DNA of 64,000 bases from Paramesorhizobium sp049065735 (lineage in GTDB: Bacteria > Pseudomonadota > Alphaproteobacteria > Rhizobiales > Rhizobiaceae), in contig NZ_JBAKHD010000003.1 of NCBI RefSeq assembly GCF_049065735.1, positions 186,001-250,000 on the forward strand. Direction: 5' to 3'. Numbering within the stretch: position 1 is the stretch's first letter; each line of letters begins with the position of its first letter. This document shows, piece by piece, positions 16,919-26,119 of the stretch. Both the position numbers and the translations under genes were made by a program. The notes beneath the pieces were generated by a model. It was not told where the DNA came from. It saw only the letters and a list, made by a program, of their open reading frames with translations, and searched no databases.

Positions 16919-17409
16919 GGTCCCCACTCCAATTTGCCCGCCAGACCAAATCAGTCGGCAAAGGATAAGCCGTTTTCGCTCACCGTAAAAGAGACTTCAA
17001 CAATTTGAATTTAACTTTACTAATTTATTAAGTTGCCCTTGCGGAAGCATATTCCAAGAAATTGGGACGCCCGCAGGAGGCCCAGCAGTGGGCTTGGCGG
17101 AGGATTTAGAGCATTTCACTTTTTGATGGAAACGATTGCCTATTCTTCCTCGTTGCGGCAGCATAGCTGTTGAGGCATGGATTCCTGTGACAAGCACAGG
17201 AATGACGGGCTGCTTTGCTGTTGGCGCCCAGTTTCCAACCTCTCGCTTGGCAAGAATGGTTTTTGGTGACGCGGAAAAATCTCCACCCGTCATTCCTGTG
17301 CTTGTCACAGGAATCCATGCCTCAACAGCTCCGTTACAACAACGGTGCCAAAGGGTATTCAGTGTCCATCAAACATGAACGACTCTAACCGACGCAGCGA
17401 GAGCAGCGC
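16919..17409. other. 491-base intergenic region
   Basis: No convincing gene. It contains an AT-rich stretch at about 16990-17035 that could hold the promoter of the leftward acyltransferase gene, a fragment GAGCATTTCACTTTTTGATG (17109-17128) resembling a common rhizobial repeat, and the 45-base inverted repeat pair described separately. Confidence 0.6.
17165..17330. repeat. Perfect 45-base inverted repeat pair around a 76-base centre
   Basis: Bases 17165-17209 and 17286-17330 are exact reverse complements over 45 bases, starting AGCTGTTGAGGCATGGATTC and ending AGGAATGACGGG. Each arm itself holds a small palindrome (ATTCCTGTG ACAAG CACAGGAAT). The 76-base centre contains no gene. It resembles the GTCATTCCTGTG-type repeats of alphaproteobacteria, here as a complete foldback unit. 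Confidence 0.85.
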
Positions 17410-19713
17410 TTACATGGCGTTGGTAAGCTTGCTGCTGGCCCCGAGAGGGAAGCTCCTGTCGATGAGGGATGAGATCGCCTGCGCGGGAAGCGGCGCGCCC
17501 AGCAGATATCCCTGCACAAGGTCCGCGCCCGCCGCGCCCCTGATCAGCGCCAGTTGCTCCTGCGTTTCCACGCCTTCCACCGTCACACCGAGCCCCATTT
17601 CATGCGAAAGCTGAGTGACGCCGCGCAAAAGCATCAGCGAGCGCCTGTCCTCGGTGATATCGCGCACGAAGGAGCGGTCCATCTTCACCTTTGTCAGGGG
17701 AAGCGTATTGAGATAGCTGAGGCTCGAATAGCCGGTGCCGAAATCATCGAGCGCCACATTGATCCCGGCGTTTTTCAACTGTTGCAGCACATTGCTGGTT
17801 TTGTTGCGGTCGCTGATGATCGCGCTCTCCGTCACTTCGACTTCCAGCAGATTCGTCGGCAGCCCCGAATGTCTCAAGGCGCTCGCGATGATGTCAGTGA
17901 TGTCGCTGTTTTTCAGATCGATGGCGGAAAGATTGACCGATACGCCGATGCGCCCGCCCCAGTTCATGCAATCCATGCAGGCCTTTTCCAGCATGAAGCG
18001 GGTGATGTCGGTGATGACGCCCATTTCCTCCGCAAGCGGAATGTAATCGGCGGGGGAAATCGGCCCCAGTTCCGGATGATCCCAGCGCGAGAGCGCCTCG
18101 CAGGAAACGATGCGCAGGGACTGGGCGCTGACGATCGGCTGGTAGACCACCTTGAGCGCACCATTGAGGATCGCCCCGCGCAAATCGTTCTTGAGACGCT
18201 GCCGGCTGCGATAGCGGATATCCATCGCCTCCTCGAACAGCGCCCAGCTGCGGTTCTCGTTTCCCTTCGCCTCGTAAAGAGCGAGGTCCGCCTTGATATG
18301 CAGGTTTTGCAGGTCGAAATGGCCCATCGGTGCCAACGCGACACCCGCATTGACGTCCACTTCGACGCTATGGTCCAGCAGTTGATAGGTGCCCGACACG
18401 GCGGAAACCAGATTGTCCATCACCGCATCGATCTGGGCATCGGAACCGACATCAGGAACGAAGATCACGAACTCATCGCCGCCGAAGCGGGAGGGGATGA
18501 AGCGCATCGGATCCATTTCCCCGAGACGTCCCGCGAGCTTGCGCAGCAGCTGGTCGCCGACATGGTGGCCCAGCGTGTCGTTGACATGCTTGAAATCGTT
18601 GATATCGAGCACGACCAGCGCCATCCGCTTGCCATGCGCGCGGCGCGCCAGGAGCGATTTGATCAGCGTTTCGAAATGTGCGCGGTTCGGGAGTCCCGTC
18701 AGCCCGTCATAGCGGGCCATATGCTGGATTTGCGCTTCCGCCTCGATGCGCTGCGTCACGTCCTCGAAAATCAGCACCGCGCCCTCGTCCTGGCGCTGGC
18801 TGCAGCTGAACTCGATATAGCGCCCATCGGAGAACTGAAACAGGTCGCGTTCACGCCGCCCGGCGAGCAGATCCTCGATGAGTCTGCGTATGCTTTTGAG
18901 TTTGGTACGCGGAAAGAGCCCATGCAGGGAAGAATAGCGCAGCACCGTTTGCAGCGAGCGGCCGGTAAGATCGGTACCCGGCGATATTCTCAGCAGCGAC
19001 ACCGCCTTGTTGTTGACGACCACGAGCTTTCCGTCGCCGTCGAACATGATGAGGCCTTGCGGCATGTTGTTGAGCGCCGCATCGAAACGGCTCGCCACGA
19101 CTGCCAGTTCCCGCCGTCCCATCACCGCTGCGAACAGGGAGTCCCGTAGGCCGCTGGCCATCTGAATGTTGCTCAGAGAATAAGGAATGAGAAGGAAACC
19201 GATGATGATGTGAAATGTACTGCCCGCCAGCAAAAATCCGGCAAGCACCGGAACGAGACAGCAGACCGAGAGGACAATGACGGCAGACCGCGAGGCATAA
19301 TTGCGCCCGACGATGGAGACGCTCGATGCAAGCAGAACCGAAAGGCTGGCAAGCTCGGCAAAGGAATCTTTGATCACATAGGTGCTGTAGAAACACAGCG
19401 CCCCCAGCGTCGTGCTTACCGCCGATGCGCCGAAGAGATAGCGGAACTCCCATTGGCTGATCTCGAAATGTGAGGGGTCCGAGCGCAGCACCCGGTCAAA
19501 GCGGCTCATGTCGAAAAGCCGCGCCAGCGCAATAAGGGTAAATACCGCAGCGAAGACGACGAACGCATTATTGCCCGTCTTCAGATAGATAACCGCGCAA
19601 GCCACCACATGCGCCAGCATCCCGAACCAGAGCGTCGCGCGATTCCCATACAGGGACCGCACGAAAGAGAGACGGATATCAACTGGAATGTCTGTTCGTC
19701 GGCGCCAAGCCAT
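17410..19713 (-). CDS. Membrane GGDEF-EAL protein (c-di-GMP synthesis/breakdown)
   Basis: 767 residues from ATG 19713; an ATG 33 bases upstream lacks a ribosome site. Five or six transmembrane segments lie in the first ~190 residues, then a PAS-like region (LNNMPQGLIMFDGDGKLVVV), a GGDEF domain with intact FGGDEF near residue 410, and an EAL domain with EALSRW near 536 and DDFGTGYSSLSYL. Both active-site motifs are kept, so either activity is possible; in such tandem proteins the phosphodiesterase often dominates. No cognate effector gene is adjacent. Confidence 0.93.
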   Translation of the reverse strand: MAWRRRTDIPVDIRLSFVRSLYGNRATLWFGMLAHVVACAVIYLKTGNNAFVVFAAVFTLIALARLFDMSRFDRVLRSDPSHFEISQWEFRYLFGASAVSTTLGALCFYSTYVIKDSFAELASLSVLLASSVSIVGRNYASRSAVIVLSVCCLVPVLAGFLLAGSTFHIIIGFLLIPYSLSNIQMASGLRDSLFAAVMGRRELAVVASRFDAALNNMPQGLIMFDGDGKLVVVNNKAVSLLRISPGTDLTGRSLQTVLRYSSLHGLFPRTKLKSIRRLIEDLLAGRRERDLFQFSDGRYIEFSCSQRQDEGAVLIFEDVTQRIEAEAQIQHMARYDGLTGLPNRAHFETLIKSLLARRAHGKRMALVVLDINDFKHVNDTLGHHVGDQLLRKLAGRLGEMDPMRFIPSRFGGDEFVIFVPDVGSDAQIDAVMDNLVSAVSGTYQLLDHSVEVDVNAGVALAPMGHFDLQNLHIKADLALYEAKGNENRSWALFEEAMDIRYRSRQRLKNDLRGAILNGALKVVYQPIVSAQSLRIVSCEALSRWDHPELGPISPADYIPLAEEMGVITDITRFMLEKACMDCMNWGGRIGVSVNLSAIDLKNSDITDIIASALRHSGLPTNLLEVEVTESAIISDRNKTSNVLQQLKNAGINVALDDFGTGYSSLSYLNTLPLTKVKMDRSFVRDITEDRRSLMLLRGVTQLSHEMGLGVTVEGVETQEQLALIRGAAGADLVQGYLLGAPLPAQAISSLIDRSFPLGASSKLTNAM

Positions 19714-19746
19714 ATTCGATATGCCGTCCCTTTTCCCTCGGAACAT

Positions 19747-20111
19747 ATTATTACAGCAATGACTTAATAATATATTTCCCTAAAATAAACCCTTGGTTGC
19801 GTATACTCGCGTTAATTGAGCGCACTATACTTGAACAGGCCGCGTAAATAATAAGATAGCCCGAAGCGATTAAATCTTGATCCTATAGTTTAATTTCAAT
19901 TCGCGAGAATAAGTACTGTGTTTTACTTTACTATTTTCCAGTTACCTGAATCGAAGCCTGAATTACTTGAATCCAATTCTCAAGACTGCTGTTACCATCC
20001 CGCCGGAGGACGGAAGCCGGCACATATATCCTATCTATCCGCCCACATTCCCATCTTTGCGGCGGATTCACAATGCGTTTATGCCCGGTTTCCACGAAAA
20101 TTCGAGACAGC
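19747..20111. other. 365-base AT-rich intergenic region
   Basis: No gene is supported: the only open frame (80 codons from 19918) has low coding quality and no ribosome site. Many TAATAA/ATATTT clusters at 19748-19785 and 19850-19930 make it distinctly AT-richer than its surroundings, and it probably contains the promoter of the leftward GGDEF-EAL gene. Confidence 0.5.
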
Positions 20112-20864
20112 TCAAATGCTGTGGCCGCCGTCGATTGTCACGATTGCCCCCGTCATATAGCGGCTCGCATCGGAAGCGAGCATCAGCACCGCGCCGTCCA
20201 GATCCTGCGCCTCACCCAGCCTGCGCATCGGATTGAGCCCTTTGAGGAAATCGCCAGCCGGTCCGTCAAGGACCGCATCATTGAGCCTGGTGGGAAACCA
20301 GCCGGGCGCGATGGCGTTAACGCGAATGCCGTGCGAGGCCCATTCGAGCGCAAGCGCCCGCGTCATGTGTGAAACCGCCGCTTTTGACATGGCATAGGCT
20401 GCGGCGCCCTTGAGCGGCCGTTCGGCGAGAATGCTGGTGGAATTGACGATTACCCCGCCACGGCCCGCCGCGATCAGCCGCCGGGCTGCCTCCTGCGCCA
20501 CGCAGAACGCGCCTGCGACATTGACCTCGAAAGCCCGTTGCAGCATCTCCCGCGTCGTATCGAGTGCCCGCGCCATTTGCGCCACGCCCGCATTGTTGAA
20601 AACGACCGTCACCGTACCCAGCCGCGCCTCGGCTTCATCGAAGGCCTGCTCCACTTCGCGAGGACATGTTACATCCGCCATGATATCGATGATCTCGCCG
20701 CCTCCATTGCGGGGCTCGCGATTGGGCACATGCGCCCGGGAAATCGAAATCACATTGGCGCCGTGGCTGGCGAGCATTTCGACCATGCGCGCTCCCAGGC
20801 CGGACGAGCCGCCCGTCACCACGATTGTCTTGCCCCTTACGGAAAAGAGTTCCCCAGCAGTCAT
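20112..20864 (-). CDS. Short-chain dehydrogenase/reductase (SDR)
   Basis: 250 residues from ATG 20864; a GTG 9 bases upstream with AAGG before it is an equal alternative. Classical SDR motifs: TGGSSGLGARM (cofactor), NNAG in VFNNAGVAQMA, Ser in VNSTSIL, and YAMSK as the catalytic Tyr/Lys pair, then a C-terminal MTGAIVTIDGGHSI. The early Ser-rich loop followed by an Arg suggests NADP(H) is possible. Substrate unknown; it faces an amidotransferase-like gene across a divergent gap. Confidence 0.9.
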   Translation of the reverse strand: MTAGELFSVRGKTIVVTGGSSGLGARMVEMLASHGANVISISRAHVPNREPRNGGGEIIDIMADVTCPREVEQAFDEAEARLGTVTVVFNNAGVAQMARALDTTREMLQRAFEVNVAGAFCVAQEAARRLIAAGRGGVIVNSTSILAERPLKGAAAYAMSKAAVSHMTRALALEWASHGIRVNAIAPGWFPTRLNDAVLDGPAGDFLKGLNPMRRLGEAQDLDGAVLMLASDASRYMTGAIVTIDGGHSI

Positions 20865-21091
20865 GAAAATCACGCAGGCCTTGGCTCAAATAGTAGAAGA
20901 GTCAGCCTTCACTTTTTAGAAGTAGCAATGTCTTATGACAACTGCAGTAATGACCTGCTACGAATATTTCTATCTTCTTCCGTGAATCTCATCCAACGAA
21001 ACGCATTGGAAAATCGCGAGGGAGAGTCTAAATAAGCTTGGCCCAGAAAGCACTCACCACCTCCCCCTCCCGGGGTTTTCGGAAAGAACCC

Positions 21092-21868
21092 ATGTCTACG
21101 CCATCGAAACCCCTCATTGCCGTCACCTCCGATATACGCAGCTTCGATATTTACACCTGGCACGCCGCGCCGGAGCAATATCTCGCGGCGGCGATCGACG
21201 GCGCGGGGGTAACGCCGCTGCTCGTTCCCTGTTTCGGCGATGCGCTCGATCTCGATGCGATTCTTGCCGCTGTCGATGGCGTGCTGATAACCGGATCGAA
21301 ATCCAATGTGCATCCCTCGCTTTACGGCGTCGAGCCGACCGAAGCGCATGAGCCTTTCGACCACGCGCGCGACGCCACCTCGCTGCCGCTCATCCGCCGC
21401 GCCATCGAACTGGGCGTACCGCTGCTCACCATCTGCCGGGGCTTCCAGGAGCTGAACGTCGCCCTTGGCGGCACGCTGGCGACGGAGATTCAGGAGTTGC
21501 CGGAGCGCATCGATCACCGCGCCCCGGACACCGGTAACCAGGCCGAACGTTTCGCCCTACGCCACCAGGTATTGATCAAGCCAGGCTCCTGCCTTGCTTC
21601 CATCGTCGAGGAGGATACCGTTCAGGTGAACTCCGCTCACCGGCAGGGGATCGATACCCTTGCCCCACGCCTGGAGATCGAGGCGCTCGCCGAGGACGGC
21701 ACTATCGAAGCGGTCTCGGTAAAGGATGCGAAGGGCTTTGTCGTCGGTGTACAATGGCACCCGGAAATCTGGGTGAAGACCGACAGCCCCTCGCGCAAAG
21801 TCTTCGCCGCCTTCGGCGACGCCGTCCGCGCCCACCGCGCCGCGCGGTTGGCGGTCGCGGCAGAGTAG
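21092..21868 (+). CDS. Class-I glutamine amidotransferase-like hydrolase (peptidase C26, gamma-glutamyl-GABA hydrolase-like)
   Basis: 258 residues from ATG 21092 with GGAAAGAA upstream; an upstream TTG extends it by 18 codons without support. LTICRGFQELNVALGG holds the catalytic Cys115, and VQWHPEIW the His. GSKSNVHPSLYG matches PuuD-type hydrolases that split gamma-glutamyl amides such as gamma-glutamyl-GABA in putrescine breakdown. No other puu gene is next to it, so the substrate is inferred from family only. Confidence 0.9.
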   Translation: MSTPSKPLIAVTSDIRSFDIYTWHAAPEQYLAAAIDGAGVTPLLVPCFGDALDLDAILAAVDGVLITGSKSNVHPSLYGVEPTEAHEPFDHARDATSLPLIRRAIELGVPLLTICRGFQELNVALGGTLATEIQELPERIDHRAPDTGNQAERFALRHQVLIKPGSCLASIVEEDTVQVNSAHRQGIDTLAPRLEIEALAEDGTIEAVSVKDAKGFVVGVQWHPEIWVKTDSPSRKVFAAFGDAVRAHRAARLAVAAE

Positions 21869-21869
21869 A

Positions 21870-22010
21870 TTATTTCATGGCCTGCCGCTGGCGCTCGCGT
21901 TCCCTGTCGAAGCGGGCGGTTTCGCGCTGCTGCAGCTTGAGAATGATATAACACATTACCAAGACTCCTGCGGGATAGGTAAGAAAGACTAACAGCTCTG
22001 ACCACGTCAT
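21870..22010 (-). CDS. Small single-span membrane protein, coupled to the gene at 22007
   Basis: 46 residues starting MTWSELLVFLTYPAGVLVMC: one transmembrane helix, then a highly charged tail (QQRETARFDRERERQRQAMK) likely to be helical. Its ATG overlaps the upstream stop as ATGA, and AGAGGA precedes it, which supports a real, translationally coupled gene despite the length. No family is recognised. Confidence 0.65.
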   Translation of the reverse strand: MTWSELLVFLTYPAGVLVMCYIILKLQQRETARFDRERERQRQAMK

Positions 22011-22240
22011 CCTCTTAAGTCCTTCAATGAAAATCTTGCCCAGTAATGTAATGCTGCCGCGCCAAAAAGACAATTCGTCATACCAAAAATGGGCAGCCAC
22101 GATGGCGGTCGATCGCCATAAAGCATTGTAAACAATGGCGCGAAGCCACCCACTGCAACCAGAGCGACGGCAAAACCGTTAAACAATGTTGCGGTTAATT
22201 TTAAGCGCTCATTATGAACGGTGGCGGAAAGGTCAGCCAT
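22007..22240 (-). CDS. Small two-span membrane protein of unknown function
   Basis: 77 residues. Two hydrophobic helices (residues about 20-40 and 49-65) follow a charged start, MADLSATVHNERLKLTATLF. It starts 15 bases after the D-2-hydroxyacid dehydrogenase gene and overlaps the next small gene by 4 bases, so it belongs to the LacI-dehydrogenase transcript. No named domain is recognised. Confidence 0.7.
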   Translation of the reverse strand: MADLSATVHNERLKLTATLFNGFAVALVAVGGFAPLFTMLYGDRPPSWLPIFGMTNCLFGAAALHYWARFSLKDLRG

Positions 22241-22255
22241 TATCGGATCGTCCCC

Positions 22256-23239
22256 CTATTTTTTAACTCCCCTCCCCATATTATTGGCCGTCTCCCGCAC
22301 CGGCGTCAACGCCGCGCCATCCTTGAACCAGCTGACGAGATTATCCACCACCAGGTCGGCCATGGCGCGGCGCGTTGCCTGGGAGGCGGAGGCGACATGG
22401 GGCAGCAGCGTGGCGTTCGGCAGGTCGATCAGCGCCTGCGGCACACGCGGCTCATCCGCGAACACATCGAGACCGGCGGCGGCGATGGTGCCACTGCCAA
22501 GCGCGGCGATGAGCGCCTCTTCGTCGACAACGCTGCCGCGTCCGATATTGATGAGCACGCCATCGGGACCGAGCGCGCGCAGCACTTCGGCATTCACGGC
22601 CTTCTCCGTCCCCGCCCCGCCCGGCGCCGCGACGATGAGCGTGTCCACGGCTTCCGCCAGCGCAAGCAGGCTGGGGTAATAATCATAGACGACGTCATCG
22701 GCCCGGTGGCGATTGTGATAGGCAACGGAGAGGCCGAAAGCTTCAAGGCGACGGGCGATGGCCTTCCCGATCCGCCCGAGCCCGAAAATGCCGGCGCGGC
22801 GGCCGCGCAGCGACAGCTTCGTCAACGGATAATTGCCCTCCGTTTCCCATTTGCCCGCCCTCAGCCAGGCCTGCGCCTGCGGCAGCTCCCGCACCGTGTC
22901 GATCAGCAAACCCAACGCCGTATCGGCAACCTCCTCCGTCAGCACATCGGGCGTGTTGGTCACCATGATGCCGGTCTTGCCCGCATGGGCGGCATCCACA
23001 TTGTCATAACCGACGCCGAAATTGGCGACGATTTCGAGGTTTGGCAACGCGTCCATGAAGGCTGCATTGAGCGCCCCGCTGACGGCGACGCCGCGAATGC
23101 GCTGCGCCAGCTCCGGCGTCACCAGCGCCGGGTCGCCCTTCTCCACCCGCTCCGTCGCAAAAATATCGCCGATGCGCTCGACCGCGTGGGGGTGCAGCTT
23201 GCCGACCACGAGAATGGTCGCTTCATGCTTGTCCGTCAT
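22256..23239 (-). CDS. D-2-hydroxyacid dehydrogenase (glyoxylate/hydroxypyruvate reductase type)
   Basis: 327 residues. The NAD(P)-binding motif GRRAGIFGLGRIGKAIARRL, the substrate-side VANFGVGYDNVDAAHAG with the conserved Gly, catalytic Arg in NIGRGSVVDEEALI, Glu in ADEPRVPQAL and His in LLPHVASAS are all present. The Arg after the GLGRIG motif region favours NADPH, as in GhrB-like enzymes. GGGAGGAA precedes the ATG. It follows the LacI gene by 31 bases and is probably controlled by it. Confidence 0.93.
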   Translation of the reverse strand: MTDKHEATILVVGKLHPHAVERIGDIFATERVEKGDPALVTPELAQRIRGVAVSGALNAAFMDALPNLEIVANFGVGYDNVDAAHAGKTGIMVTNTPDVLTEEVADTALGLLIDTVRELPQAQAWLRAGKWETEGNYPLTKLSLRGRRAGIFGLGRIGKAIARRLEAFGLSVAYHNRHRADDVVYDYYPSLLALAEAVDTLIVAAPGGAGTEKAVNAEVLRALGPDGVLINIGRGSVVDEEALIAALGSGTIAAAGLDVFADEPRVPQALIDLPNATLLPHVASASQATRRAMADLVVDNLVSWFKDGAALTPVRETANNMGRGVKK

Positions 23240-23270
23240 GATCGTTCAATTCCTCCCTGACTTGATGATT

Positions 23271-24296
23271 TCAGGCTAACCGGTTTTTCGGTTTTGCCGT
23301 GGATTGCCGGATGCGCAATTCCGGCTTGATCAATTCCTGGCGCGGCGGATGGCCCGCGCCGTTGAGCTGGTCGAGCAGCGCCCGCGCCGCGCGAAGCCCT
23401 ACCTCGCGCTGGCCGTTCCAGACCGTCGTGAGCGCCGGGGTGGCGATCGCCGCCTCCTCCAGATCGTCATAGCCGGTCACGGAAATATCCTCGCCTGGCA
23501 CAAGGCCCGCCCGCGCGATGCCGTTCATGAGGCCGATGGCGGCCAGATCGTTCCAGCACACCGCCGCTGTCGGCTTGTCTTTCAGCGCCAGGAATTGCGG
23601 AGCCACCTCGAAACCGCCCTGCTTGGTGCGCGGGCCCGGAATGCGCCATTCCGGATTGACCGGCAGACCGGCCTTTTCCATCGCGCTCACATAGCCCTGA
23701 TACCGGTCGCGCCCGGTGGAGGTCTGGTCCGTGCCGCCGACCATGGCGATGCGCGTATGCCCGAGCGAGATCAGATGATTGGTGGCAAGGCCGATGCCGT
23801 AGGAATCGTCGCCGCGGAACACCGGCACCTCCGCCCCCTCGACCGTGCGCGCGATCAGCACCACCGGCAGGCCATTGTCTTCCGCCATCTGAATGTCCGC
23901 AGCGGGCGTGCCGATGGCAGGCGACATGATCACGCCATCCGCACCCAGCTGCAGCAGCGTATCGATGAAGGTGCGCTGTTTTTCCAACTGATCGTAATGG
24001 TTCGACAGGATGAAGGTCTGGCGCGAGCGGTCGAGCTCCGTTTCGATGGAGCGCAGGATCTCGGCGAAGAACGGGTTCATGATGTCATGCACCACGACGC
24101 CGACGATCCCCGAGCGCGAGGTTCGAAGGCTCGCCGCGCGGCGATTGTAGATATAGCCGATGGTGCGGGCGTGTTCCTTGATCTTCTCGCGTGTCTGGTC
24201 GGCCACCAGCGGGCTGTCACGCAAGGCAAGCGAAACCGTCGCGGTCGAAACCCCCAGCGCATCCGCTATGGTCGAAAGCTTGATCTTCTGGGCCAA
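23271..24296 (-). CDS. LacI-family transcriptional regulator
   Basis: 341 residues from a TTG with GGGAGG 4 bases upstream, giving MAQKIKLSTIADALGVSTAT, the LacI helix-turn-helix start. A hinge and a periplasmic-binding-protein-like sugar-sensing domain follow (GVVVHDIMNPFFAEILRSIE, IAMVGGTDQTSTGRDRYQGY). It lies directly upstream of the hydroxyacid dehydrogenase on the same strand, suggesting local control of the dehydrogenase and the two small genes in response to a sugar acid. No operator was pinned down. Confidence 0.93.
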   Translation of the reverse strand: MAQKIKLSTIADALGVSTATVSLALRDSPLVADQTREKIKEHARTIGYIYNRRAASLRTSRSGIVGVVVHDIMNPFFAEILRSIETELDRSRQTFILSNHYDQLEKQRTFIDTLLQLGADGVIMSPAIGTPAADIQMAEDNGLPVVLIARTVEGAEVPVFRGDDSYGIGLATNHLISLGHTRIAMVGGTDQTSTGRDRYQGYVSAMEKAGLPVNPEWRIPGPRTKQGGFEVAPQFLALKDKPTAAVCWNDLAAIGLMNGIARAGLVPGEDISVTGYDDLEEAAIATPALTTVWNGQREVGLRAARALLDQLNGAGHPPRQELIKPELRIRQSTAKPKNRLA

Positions 24297-24394
24297 CGCG
24301 CCTCCCGCATCCCTTTGCGTCGATAATACAGGCGTTTATGCCATCGGCACCGGAGAATTGGAAGGTATTTCGCTGGGCTGGAGAAAGCGCCCCG

Positions 24395-24883
24395 CTAATC
24401 GGCGAACTCCTCGTCGGATACGCTTTCGGCACTCTCCTCCGCTTCGACAGGTCCCGGCGCCGAGAGATTGCCCTCGAGCCGGCTCAAGAGTTTCAGCAGC
24501 GTCTTGCGCTCTCTCTTGTCGAGCCCGCGCAAGGCGTCCTTCTCGGTCTTGCGGATCGACTTTTCGATGACACGGATCACATCGCGCCCGCTCTCGGTAA
24601 GAAAGACATGCGCCTGCCGCTGGTCCCGCTCGGAAGCCTGCTTGGTGACGAAGCCTTGCGATTGCAGCCGCGCGATGGTCTTGGTCACCGTGGGCGGACG
24701 CACGCCCAGCCGCTGCGCCAGCACGCCGGGCGGCAAGCCGTCCTCCGCCGCCAATTGCAGCATGATGGCGTCCTGCCCGGCATAAAGCCCGTGCTCCAGG
24801 AGCCGCGTCGCCAGCGACGTGCGCCCCAGCCTCGCCGCGGATTGCAGCCGATGCAGGATGACCGGTTTGCGTTCTTTTGTCAT
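24395..24883 (-). CDS. MarR-family transcriptional regulator
   Basis: 162 residues from ATG 24883, preceded by GGGGAGAG. The winged helix has LAQRLGVRPPTVTKTIARLQ and the wing ASERDQRQAHVFLTESGRDV, as in MarR proteins. It faces the creatininase-family gene across a 131-base gap, so it may control that gene and itself. Confidence 0.92.
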   Translation of the reverse strand: MTKERKPVILHRLQSAARLGRTSLATRLLEHGLYAGQDAIMLQLAAEDGLPPGVLAQRLGVRPPTVTKTIARLQSQGFVTKQASERDQRQAHVFLTESGRDVIRVIEKSIRKTEKDALRGLDKRERKTLLKLLSRLEGNLSAPGPVEAEESAESVSDEEFAD

Positions 24884-25014
24884 GAAAGGCTCTCCCCACC
24901 AAGCCGTGATCCGCAGGACCATAAGCCGGCTTTCCGCTTTGGGCAACGCAAGGTTTGCTTGCCCTTGGTTTTTCACTTCATTACGCTGGCTTACGAAGAT
25001 GACAGGAGAATAAC

Positions 25015-25773
25015 ATGGGTGCCGTGCGCGACAATAAGACCATAGCCGTCCTGCCGCTCGGCGCCCATGAGCAGCACGGGCCGCACCTGCCGTTCGAGAC
25101 CGATACGATCATCGCCGAAGGCCTCGCCGCCCGTATCGCCGCCGCCCTGCCCGCCGATCTGGACGTGCGCTTCCTGCCCGCGGAACCAATCGGCTATTCG
25201 ATCGAGCATATGGATGTGCCGGGCACGAAGACCCTTACCTTCGATGAAGCGGTGAAGCGCTGGATCGGCATCGGCGAAAAGCTCCATGCGGAAGGCATCC
25301 GCAAGCTGGTGCTGCTCAATGCCCATGGCGGCAACTCCCCCCTCCTCACTATCGTCGCAACCGAACTGCGCGTCCGCTGCAACATGCTCGCGGTCGCGAC
25401 GAGTTGGCCGCGCTTCGGCCTGCCCGAGGGGTTGCTGACGCCGGAGGAAAAGGCGCTCGACATTCATGGCGGCTTCATCGAAACCAGCGTCATGCTGGCG
25501 CTGCGCCCCGATCTGGTGGACATGGAGAAGGCCCGCAACTTCCCCAACGCGCAATCCGCCTTTGCGGAAAAATTCAAGCACCTGCGCGCCTACGGCCCCC
25601 ACGCCTTCGGCTGGAAAATGCAGGACCTCAACACCGAAGGCGTCGCCGGCAACGCCGCCCGCGCCAGCGCAGAAGCGGGGGAGAAGATAAACGCCCACGC
25701 GGTCAGGGGATTTATTGAGCTTCTGCAGGATGTTGACCGGTTCGATATGGCGTTTTTTCAGAGCGGCTCCTGA
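25015..25773 (+). CDS. Creatininase-family amidohydrolase
   Basis: 252 residues; AGGAGA lies 5 bases upstream of the ATG. PLGAHEQHGPHLPFETDTII holds the Glu, His and Asp metal ligands of the creatininase fold, and LLNAHGGNSPLL the second metal motif. The family includes creatinine amidohydrolase, MftE and FAPy deformylases, so the substrate is open. Divergent from the MarR regulator. Confidence 0.9.
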   Translation: MGAVRDNKTIAVLPLGAHEQHGPHLPFETDTIIAEGLAARIAAALPADLDVRFLPAEPIGYSIEHMDVPGTKTLTFDEAVKRWIGIGEKLHAEGIRKLVLLNAHGGNSPLLTIVATELRVRCNMLAVATSWPRFGLPEGLLTPEEKALDIHGGFIETSVMLALRPDLVDMEKARNFPNAQSAFAEKFKHLRAYGPHAFGWKMQDLNTEGVAGNAARASAEAGEKINAHAVRGFIELLQDVDRFDMAFFQSGS

Positions 25774-25792
25774 CGAACGCTGGCGGGCCAGA

Positions 25793-25955
25793 CCCCCCCC
25801 CCCCTCTGCCCTGCCGGGCATCTCCCCCACAAGGGGGGAGATTGGCTGTCAGGACTGCTTTCGCTAATCGCCTGCGTTGCAGGATTAAGTGCCGTCATAG
25901 ATGAAGGCCAATCTCCCCCCTTGTGGGGGAGATGCCCGGCAGGGCAGAGGGGGGT
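25793..25955. repeat. ~160 bp palindromic intergenic repeat, copy 3 (subtype II)
   Basis: Same outer arms as the copy at 351, but inner arms with CTCCCCCACAAGGGG and a different core (ACTGCTTTCGCTAATCGCC...). The core is the reverse complement of the core at 44243, so the two subtype II copies lie in opposite orientation. It sits 20 bases downstream of the creatininase stop and may end that transcript. Confidence 0.9.
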
Positions 25956-26010
25956 GAGCGCCGACGTCAAACATAAATAGCGCCATGGCGCGAACGTGAT
26001 ACACCCACAT

Positions 26011-26028
26011 GTAATATTATAGCATTGC
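26011..26028. promoter_or_regulatory. Weak Zur-like operator before the COG0523 GTPase gene
   Basis: GTAATATTATAGCATTGC matches the Agrobacterium-group Zur consensus GATATGTTATAACATATC at 12 of 18 positions and is imperfectly palindromic. It lies 91 bases before the GTPase start, where a zinc-responsive site would be expected for a metal chaperone gene. Confidence 0.4.
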
Positions 26029-26119
26029 GTATGGCATTCGCCCTGCCCTTCCCTTATATGAATTTCCCAATCCAGAATCTCCCGCTAGCTGAGCGTCGTA
26101 ACGCGAAAGAGGCATGAGA

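Noticed and set aside
17554..19149. A 531-codon plus-strand frame opposite the GGDEF-EAL gene
   Set aside because: Shadow of an unambiguous c-di-GMP protein; rich in His/Arg/Gln as typical for antisense frames.
19918..20160. 80-codon open frame in the AT-rich intergenic region
   Set aside because: No ribosome site, runs into the convergent SDR gene, and no resemblance to any family.
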